Below, piece after piece: positions 8,530-14,088 of a stretch of DNA of 14,088 nucleotides; positions within the stretch are counted from its first letter, which is position 1, and the number at the start of each line of letters is the position of its first letter. The DNA lies in NCBI GenBank assembly GCA_015679605.1, contig JAAAVE010000712.1, positions 348 through 14,435 of the forward strand. Direction: 5' to 3'. Below the pieces are notes generated by a model, which worked only from the letters and a program-made list of their open reading frames with translations, did no database searches and was not told where the DNA came from. Both the position numbers and the translations under genes were made by a program. The stretch comes from Podila epigama. Taxonomy: Eukaryota; Mortierellomycota; Mortierellomycetes; Mortierellales; Mortierellaceae.

Positions 8530-8642
8530 AAAAGAATGAAGATGATCATGGCAGCGCCCTTGATATCGAAGCGTGCGAACGTATTGATGTGTTGACGTGT
8601 TTACAGTAAAGCGTGTGCAACGCCAACACGATGAAAGACGAA

Positions 8643-8689
8643 ATATTCCCGTTGAATCAAAAACGACGTCAAAAGCAAATAAGAATAAA
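8643..8689 (+). repeat. Repeated 3' element, copy 2 (orphan, no gene of its own)
   Basis: It reads CCCGTTGAATCAAAAACGACG then TCAAAAGCAAATAAG and ends in AATAAA (8684-8689). It repeats the 3' flank of gene A about 160 bp further on. No coding sequence separates the two copies. It is either a local duplication or the 3' end left by a deleted EF-hand copy. Confidence 0.6.
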
Positions 8690-8703
8690 GGGGAGAAAGA
8701 GAA

Positions 8704-8900
8704 CGCGTTGATGTAGGTGTGTGCACACATGATAACAACGATACGTGCGTGTTCACGACACACTTTGACCCAATTCATGCATGCAAGCACCAAGAAAGAT
8801 GTCATACCGCGCAACATCACCCGTATCCAGTTCCATGGATGGCAGGTTTGTTTTTTCACCACACATCTTCAATTGATTGGAAAAAGTAAACATGAGACGC
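8704..8900 (+). repeat. Duplicated promoter segment, copy 2 (upstream of EF-hand gene B)
   Basis: Homologous to 7780-7982 (blocks listed there). It contains a 12-bp perfect palindrome TGTGTGCACACA at 8718-8729, of which copy 1 keeps the GTGCAC core. It differs from copy 1 by scattered substitutions and small indels. It is followed by a T/CT-rich tract and the leader of gene B. Confidence 0.85.
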
Positions 8901-8999
8901 CATTTTTTTTTTTCTTTTCTTTTCTTTTCTTTATTTTCTTTTCTCTCTCACTTCGATTGCTTCCTCTACCATTGAAACCTCCCACCAACCGCAAGAAAT

Positions 9000-9376
9000 A
9001 TGGTACGTTTACAGTTTTCTGACTTGAATTTCTCTGCACTTTTCTTTCTAGCAACTTTTCACCAAAACACACACGCATACTTTTTTGCTGAATGTAGTCA
9101 TTCTTTGTTCAATGACATCAAAGTTTGTTTTAATCCTTCCAGGCGTCTACATTCAATGCTAAGGAATTGGCCGACCTCAAAGGTCTTTTTGAAGAGTATG
9201 ACAAGAACAAGGATGGGCACATCAAAAAGGAAGAACTCTGGAAGCTAACTCGCGACCATGCTGAGAGCGTCTCGCATGACGATGTGGATCGTATCTTTTC
9301 AGCCTTTGACACGAGCGAGGATGGTGTCCTTGACTATCAAGAGTTTTTGTCTTTCATGGAGGCCTTGAAGAGCTAA
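9000..9376 (+). CDS. Small two-EF-hand calcium-binding protein B, 78 aa
   Basis: Exon 1 is only the ATG (9000-9002). The intron 9003-9142 starts GTACGT and ends TTCCAG, and exon 2 is 9143-9376. The protein is two EF-hands and little else. Loop 1 is DKNKDGHIKKEE (residues 21-32) and loop 2 is DTSEDGVLDYQE (57-68). Both have acidic or Asn residues at positions 1, 3 and 5 (Ser at position 3 of loop 2), Gly at 6 and Glu at 12, so both should bind calcium. The size matches single-pair EF-hand proteins such as polcalcins or one lobe of calmodulin. There is no signal peptide or membrane anchor, so it is probably cytosolic. The leader AACCGCAAGAAATATGG is shared with gene A up to the start. It is the intact sister of A. 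The partner or role (buffer or sensor) cannot be read from the sequence. Confidence 0.85.
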
Positions 9377-9407
9377 GATCGATAGAGAGAGAGAGAAAAA
9401 AAAAGGC

Positions 9408-9450
9408 ATTCTTGTTGAATCCGAAACAACGTCAAGGAAGCGAGAATGAA
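9408..9450 (+). repeat. Repeated 3' element, copy 3 (downstream of gene B)
   Basis: It reads TTGTTGAATCCGAAACAACG then TCAAGGAAGCGAGAATGAA. The five-pair stem and nine-base spacer have the same geometry as in the two copies after gene A, with a G-U wobble replacing one pair. Further homology to the gene A flank follows (GATATCGAAGCGTGCG at 9470-9485, and at 8562-8577). Confidence 0.6.
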
Positions 9451-9519
9451 AAACGTGACAACATCTTGATATCGAAGCGTGCGTATGTATTGACTTGTTG
9501 AAGTGTTGACGTGTTGACA

Positions 9520-9575
9520 TATTGACAACGATGCGTGCATGTATGATACACTTGTGACCTTCCCAATTCATGCGA
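9520..9575 (+). repeat. Partial third copy of the duplicated promoter segment
   Basis: The stretch with ACAACGATGCGTGC, then TGATACACTTGTGACC and CCAATTCATGC, aligns with about 50 bp of promoter copies 1 and 2 (AACAACGATACGTGCGTG, then CAATTCATGC). The rest of the unit is not recognisable. It indicates that the tandem unit once extended towards gene C. Confidence 0.5.
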
Positions 9576-9923
9576 CGACATGGACAGTGTCTTTCGCGTC
9601 GTTCTTGAGAGTTTTTTTTGCTTCCCATATTCAAGTCACCAATTTTTTTGGTTGGATCCTAAGTGATCACGTGCACTTACACAATCAACTCCCCCACAGT
9701 TCAATTCTGTATACTCCAAAAATCCAAAAGGGAAAAAAAGTGTCATCGGATGTGAGCACAAAAGAAAAGAAAAGAAAAGAAAAAAGATTCCCACCGATTG
9801 ACCTTCCTTCTTTCTTTTTGTGGTTTCTTTCTTTTCTTTTCTCTTTCTTTTCTCATTCTACAAATCCCCCGTCTCTCACCCACCAACAAACGCCAGCCGA
9901 GTAACCACACTACTTTACAGAGT

Positions 9924-10025
9924 AGCATTATCGAGCAAGCATTATCGAGCAGCATTATCAAACAGCATTTCCGAGCAACATTATCAAGCAGCAAACCAAG
10001 CAGCAAGCCAAGCAGCAAACTGCAG
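9924..10025 (+). repeat. 13-bp minisatellite in the leader or promoter of EF-hand gene C
   Basis: About eight imperfect units. Those of 13-14 bp (AGCATTATCGAGC at 9924, 9938, 9951, 9964 and 9977) grade into units of 12 bp (AGCAAACCAAGC at 9990 and 10002, and a partial one at 10014). GAGTAGCA flanks both ends. The array ends about 57 bp before the ATG, so it may lie in the 5' UTR. Genes A and B have nothing similar. Confidence 0.75.
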
Positions 10026-10081
10026 AGTAGCAAGCTATCTAAACCAGTAACTTTACTTTATACATATCACTTCTATACACC

Positions 10082-10521
10082 ATGGTATGAATGGATCCAA
10101 CAGAGTTTTCACCATTTGCGAGATATGCGGCAAAAAAATATATATGGTCAATAGATATGCGCTCGGAGATTTGCACATTGCCGGAAATATTCTAAAAGGC
10201 GAGTCCCTTTTTCCTCTCCCCCCCACCCCCCACCTCCAATGATCATCTTTTTAGGATAACAAGGTCTCGAACAAACAGACATTGTTCACGGATGCAGAGA
10301 TCACCAAGTTCAAGCTCCTGTTTGGATCGCACGATGTGGACAAGGATGGTCGTATCAGCTCTGACGAGTTGCTCAAGTTGACGGAAGAAATGGGTCCAAC
10401 ACCAACTCAGGAAGAGGTTCGCTCAGTCATCGAAAGCTTTGATACCAACACCGATGGAACCCTCGACTTTGACGAGTTCTTGACTCTCATGGCCAACCTC
10501 CGTGCTATGGGACGGGAGTGA
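10082..10521 (+). CDS. Small two-EF-hand calcium-binding protein C, 89 aa
   Basis: Exon 1 is the ATG alone (10082-10084). The intron 10085-10254 starts GTATGA and ends TTTTAG, and exon 2 is 10255-10521. Without splicing translation stops after two codons. Both loops are textbook: DVDKDGRISSDE at residues 28-39 and DTNTDGTLDFDE at 64-75. They are joined by a linker KLTEEMGPTPTQEEVRSVIE like the calmodulin helix-loop-helix spacing. The N-terminus is ten residues longer than in A and B, and the protein ends LRAMGRE. Codons favour C-ending and G-ending forms (AAG, TTC, CTC, ATC), unlike A and B, which suggests higher expression or stronger selection. His27 replaces the usual Phe before loop 1, as in A (His16). 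It is probably a cytosolic calcium sensor or buffer and may be the conserved founder of the cluster. Its intron position is the same as in A and B. Confidence 0.88.
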
Positions 10522-11167
10522 AAAGAAATGTACAATTGTACCATACTGCAAGAGATGAAGTGGTAATTGTGTCATGACCACCCACAAATTAAAGTATATC
10601 CCAGGCGGACACCCAACTGACCAAAGTATAAAAAGAAAGAAAAGTGGGTGGCTTTTTCTTAATCGATGAGGGTCATGCTTTTACGTGTGCATGAGTCTCT
10701 ACTTGTTGCGCATGCCAAAAGGTTGAGCATGAGGGATGTTTGCTACGTACAAGTTTCCCTATAATCCATTGTCATGTTATCGTAACAAACACGTATTCCC
10801 TAATACGACCATGGCCATGTTCATGACATCCATACCAATAACTTGTTTTACCCTTCCTATTTCCCCCCCTTATGTATTCAATACAACGCTCAGACCCCAT
10901 GGTCGCCGAGTCACGTACAAGAACCACCTCCGAACACATGTTCATTCATTCATTCATTCTCTCATGGTTTGTGACGGGGACGGGGACTTTGGCCTAACGA
11001 GCTCCGTCGGTGCTTCATATACACATGTGAAACAAAAGCAGGAGGACCCTGTCTCCTCCCCCCTGTCAATCTCTTTTCCCCTATGCGTGGCATTATTGTG
11101 ATTATGCTCATTTCAGGGCAGGGTCACAGTTTCATTCCTCCTCCTCTTCTCTACCAGACAAGTGTGG

Positions 11168-11191
11168 GATAAGGATAAGGATAAGGATAAG
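11168..11191 (+). promoter_or_regulatory. Four tandem GATAAG sites
   Basis: Four perfect head-to-tail copies of GATAAG at 11168, 11174, 11180 and 11186. GATAAG matches the HGATAR consensus of fungal GATA factors (nitrogen, iron and light regulators). It lies about 650 bp after gene C and 1.35 kb before the membrane-protein gene, so it could equally be a neutral hexanucleotide repeat. Confidence 0.35.
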
Positions 11192-11778
11192 GATGTGGAT
11201 ATGAGAATGCATGGGATAGAAGAGGAGGATACCATGGATCCGATCTGGGTTAATTAGATTAGGATAGTTGCATTTCAGATTGCATGTGAGTTGTGAGGAG
11301 GAGTACAGTGCAGTACTGTACCTCGGACTCGGCTTCTTTTTCTTCTTTTTTCAAGTGTGGCTCAACTCGGTCCTTTGTTGGCCGTTTTTTCTTTTGCGCC
11401 AGTGCTCACGTTTTTTTTTTTTTTTTTTTATAACCATGTTCCCAGCTCGGCTTGGTTATTTTTACGTATAATCTGATACCTGGTGGTCTGAAAGAAAAAG
11501 TGGAGGGGGATGGGGGTCTTTGGATGAAATGGATGGATGGATGGATGGGTGGAGACAGACTACTCCCAAACCATGCACATGGTATTTGTTTTGCCATGGA
11601 AAGTTAGTGCAATACTTTTTTTTTTTTACCGTTGGGACGTTGGGACAGAGGAATGTTGGCAGGACATGGCATTGTACCTGCATTGCATCAAACAAGAATG
11701 TGTCTGTCCCGTTTTATCTTTATTCGTCCGTTCCAAGGGGTAACAAAGACCTGCTTGGCACAACAGTTATGGCCCCCG

Positions 11779-11800
11779 CACACACACACACACACACACA
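11779..11800. repeat. CA dinucleotide microsatellite
   Basis: Eleven CA units, followed by TA and a short CT run. A simple repeat in non-coding DNA. Confidence 0.9.
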
Positions 11801-12540
11801 TACTCTCTCTCTCATTGAACATTGAACGATACGGTACAATTAGGGTGTAGCATGGGATGGGATGGATGAGGAGCACCCACATATTGTAATTTTAAAAAAT
11901 GTGAACTTGGGAAAAAGTAATAAATTATCGTAAATTAAAAAAAAAAAAAAACTTTGAATGGCTCTCTTCCTTCTCGCCCTTTTGTGTTCCAGTTGGAAGT
12001 TGAGTTGAGTTGAGTCGAGTTGAGCAGTGTTCCAGGTGTAATTTGGTTTATGGTTGACATGGCAAATGGCAAGAGGGCTGTTGTTGTCGTTGTCGTTGTT
12101 GTTAATGTTGTAATGTTGTAATGTTGTCGTGGTCGTTGCTGTAATGTTGTTGCTGTGGTGGTGGTGATCTTTTTTGCTCTTGTTTTCATGGTGCAATGGA
12201 GTGGTTTTGGCCCGTGAACAAGTTTACATTCTTCATTTTCTTCGACTTCTTCTTTCTTCCTCTTCTTCTTCTTCTTCGTCTTCGTCTTTTGTCTTTCTTC
12301 AATTGCTCTCCTCCTTCTTCTTCTTCCTCCTCCTTCTCCTCCATCCTTCTTCTCCTCCTTCTATATCCATTCATCCCCTCCTCTTCATCTTCACACTCCT
12401 ATTCAGGCACCCCTACTGCCACCCTTCACCCCACCCCCTTTATTTTTATGATCCTTGGGCCTCCCTCTCCATCCCAACAATAACTCCATCCATCCGCTCC
12501 TCATTCCTTTCCTCATCCCCCATCTCATTCCATCAACAAC

Positions 12541-13668
12541 ATGGCTGCCATAACAACAGACGTCGTTATCGAACCCACTATTGGTCCAGTCACTACACCA
12601 CCAGGCCCCACCACCACTCTTGCCCCTGACCCCGTCACCTCAACAGTGGTCAATCCAACCATCGGTCCTTCACCAAATCCAACCATCGGCCCAACTGTCG
12701 AGCCGACCCCCGACCCCACCTCCAAAGGCACCCGCACAAAGAATACAAGGACATCCACCCGCTCTACCGCCACCGTCACAGGTGTACCCAACCCTGACCC
12801 CACCGACAAGGACCCCGACAACAGCACCGGAGGTGACTCCAACAAGAAATCGATCGTTGCCCCCGTCGTCGGCGCTATCGCCGGCGTCCTCGTCCTCGCC
12901 TTCTTTGTTGCTGTCTTTGTCATGCGCAGGCGCAAGGCCAATGCTGCCCGCAAGCGAAGACTCGACTTTTTGGGTGAGGGAAGTAGCAATAACAACAACA
13001 CAGATTCACTTTCAAGACCAATCACTGGTGCAGGAGCAGGCGCAGGAGCAGGAGCAGCGGCAGCAGCCATCGGTGGTGCGCACCGTCCCAGTTCAGTGAG
13101 CTCAACTCCTCGTCCTTCAAACCAAGGTCTCCATCGTCCCCTCGAGATGACCAATTCTCCTGGAGGAAAGGGTAGCAACCTTGCTGGCGTCCAACCCGGA
13201 TATAACAACAACTACCAGCAACCGTACCAGCAGACCCCCTATAGTGCTGCTCAGGAACAATACCCATATCAATACCAAGAAGAACAATACGATCCATACT
13301 ATGCACAGAGACAACAACAACCACCAGCACCACCACAACAACAAGGATACTATCCCGAGTACCCTGACCAACAACAACAACAACACCAACAATACGTCGC
13401 TCCCGGACCTCTAGCACACTCTGTGTCGCCATCCATGTCTCATGCTGCCACCTCTGCCTACCCTCCTCCTCCCCCCTCGACCATCACCGCAACCCAGTCC
13501 TCGCCTCGCACACCTCTCTCCACGGGTGTCTCGGCCCCAGTCGGCGCACCCCAAGCTGCCTATGATAAGCATATCACGAACGATGGAGGTTATGCCACTA
13601 CGCAATCCCAAGCCCGTAACCCACAAATGATTCCCGAGTCCCAGGAGGGCATCAAGGTCCCCATCTAG
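12541..13668 (+). CDS. Single-pass membrane protein with Thr/Pro-rich outer part and Gln/Tyr-rich tail, 375 aa
   Basis: An intronless frame with a well-placed start (CAACAACATGGC). Residues 1-101 are rich in Thr, Pro and Ser, and repeat the motif PTIGP at 12-16, 39-43 and 47-51. Many Thr residues would suit O-mannosylation. Residues 104-128 form one strong transmembrane helix (IVAPVVGAIAGVLVLAFFVA), followed at once by the basic stretch MRRRKANAARKRR. The tail includes an AGAGAGAGAAAAA block (about 164-176), a Gln/Tyr/Pro-rich section (221-290) and a Ser/Pro-rich end. There is no N-terminal signal peptide. The positive charges after the helix predict N-out/C-in, a reverse signal-anchor. This architecture resembles fungal wall sensors (Mid2/Wsc style), but there is no WSC or other folded domain. 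The resemblance is architectural only, and the role is inferred. The tail could recruit cytoplasmic partners. Confidence 0.75.
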   Translation: MAAITTDVVIEPTIGPVTTPPGPTTTLAPDPVTSTVVNPTIGPSPNPTIGPTVEPTPDPTSKGTRTKNTRTSTRSTATVTGVPNPDPTDKDPDNSTGGDSNKKSIVAPVVGAIAGVLVLAFFVAVFVMRRRKANAARKRRLDFLGEGSSNNNNTDSLSRPITGAGAGAGAGAAAAAIGGAHRPSSVSSTPRPSNQGLHRPLEMTNSPGGKGSNLAGVQPGYNNNYQQPYQQTPYSAAQEQYPYQYQEEQYDPYYAQRQQQPPAPPQQQGYYPEYPDQQQQQHQQYVAPGPLAHSVSPSMSHAATSAYPPPPPSTITATQSSPRTPLSTGVSAPVGAPQAAYDKHITNDGGYATTQSQARNPQMIPESQEGIKVPI

Positions 13669-14088
13669 TTTAATGTAGTTTTAGTTCTTTTTTTTTTTTC
13701 AAGGAACCCTTTCATTCATCGCATATATCATCCTCATTTATGTATTGTCATGTCCTTTTCTTTTAATTTATTTATCATTGTCTAATACAATAACGAGTTT
13801 CGTGTTGACCTGGATTCCATGACGATGTCTTTGTTGCTTTTGTTGACGCCATCCAAGTTTTTTTTTTTTTTTTTGCGAGTCCAAAAGATCTCATCCTTTG
13901 GTGCTTTGGTTCAAGTGTGTAACTCTGTGTGTGTTACCTCACGACATCATTCACTCCCAAGTTCTTCTTTTTTTACCCTTTGGGCGTTATTTTCCCTCGT
14001 GAGGTTACAAAAAAAAAAAAGTTGTATCTATTCATAGATGCATCCATCCCATCCCCCCCAAAGAACGTAAAAAAAAAAAAAGTAGATT
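13669..14088. other. T-rich 3' flank of the membrane-protein gene
   Basis: The stop is followed by a T-run (13687-13699) and AT-rich sequence with TTTATTTATC and AATACAATAACG, a plausible polyadenylation area without a canonical AATAAA. Further T and A homopolymers lie at 13858-13874, 14009-14020 and 14069-14081. No gene was seen to the end of the window. Confidence 0.5.

Larger units (their letters stand above)
10522..12540. other. Two-kilobase gene-free region with simple repeats
   Basis: No open frame on either strand has gene-like composition. The larger ones translate microsatellites (His/Thr/Asn or Phe/Leu/Ser runs). Contents in order: the 3' flank of gene C, a TTCATTCATTCATTCATTC run at 10942-10960, GATAAG repeats (listed), T-homopolymers near 11411 and 11617, a GGAT run at 11530-11548, a CA run (listed), a TTGAG run at 12000-12024, GTT/TAATGTTG repeats at 12080-12150, and CTT/CCT tracts at 12237-12363 that probably form the promoter and leader of the next gene. 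Confidence 0.6.

Noticed and set aside
8434-8862. A 142-codon frame on the - strand between EF-hand genes A and B
   Set aside because: It covers the 3' flank of A and the duplicated promoter of B. The matching frame is not kept in the other copy of the repeat, so it is unlikely to be coding.
9743-10154. Frames on both strands around the minisatellite before gene C
   Set aside because: Their apparent repeats (LLLGLLLG on the - strand, SSKPSSKPSSK on the + strand) come only from the 12-13-bp nucleotide repeat.
10736-11101. A 121-codon + strand frame after gene C
   Set aside because: Mixed composition without any known motif, no leader or intron signals, and a stretch from the TTCA microsatellite. 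Not enough to call a gene.
11161-11200. Telomere-like repeat
   Set aside because: The unit is GATAAG, not the TTAGGG type usual in fungi, and there are only four copies in the middle of the window.
12525-13211. A 228-codon - strand frame opposite the membrane-protein gene
   Set aside because: Shadow of the GC-biased Thr/Pro-rich coding strand. The + strand frame has a proper membrane helix, start context and length.
1-14088. CRISPR array, bacterial defence system or transposon
   Set aside because: There are no regularly spaced identical repeats with unique spacers, no transposase or reverse-transcriptase motifs and no terminal inverted repeats. Splice sites show the DNA is eukaryotic.

Overview
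The window reads as nuclear DNA of a filamentous fungus, most likely an early-diverging lineage such as Mortierellomycota or Mucoromycota. This is an inference from gene style, not a database match. The genes carry several short GT...AG introns (about 90-185 bp). Leaders are CT-rich and turn A/CAA-rich just before the ATG. Intergenic DNA is full of homopolymers and microsatellites. I see no bacterial operon features, no tRNA or rRNA, no CRISPR array and no convincing transposon. All seven gene models lie on the + strand.

Layout. 1-1949: non-coding, with microsatellites, paired CCAAT-type boxes and a probable promoter for the next gene. 1950-2363: a small Ala/Pro/Ser-rich protein of unknown function. 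2715-5350: a four-exon gene for a WRN/EXD2-type DEDDy 3'-5' exonuclease with long disordered flanks. 5676-6871: a five-exon SFT2/GOT1-type Golgi vesicle-transport membrane protein of 212 aa. 6872-10521: a tandem cluster of very small EF-hand calcium-binding protein genes. It comprises a decayed copy (about 7367-7795) and three intact reading frames A (8131-8459), B (9000-9376) and C (10082-10521). 10522-12540: about 2 kb without a gene, holding repeats and four tandem GATAAG sites. 12541-13668: an intronless single-pass membrane protein with a Thr/Pro-rich outer part and a Gln/Tyr/Pro-rich cytoplasmic tail, resembling a cell-wall sensor in architecture. 13669-14088: a T-rich 3' flank.

The EF-hand cluster is the most unusual part. 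In A, B and C the first coding exon is only the ATG, with a phase-0 intron immediately after it. A and B also share duplicated promoter DNA and a repeated 3' element that can form a hairpin. Copy A has lost 33 nt in frame from its second EF-hand, and the pseudogene copy is damaged at the same place. C is more diverged and keeps two canonical EF-hands. This looks like a birth-and-death cluster of short calcium sensors or buffers. The other genes (exonuclease, SFT2, membrane sensor) appear to be ordinary unlinked neighbours rather than one pathway.
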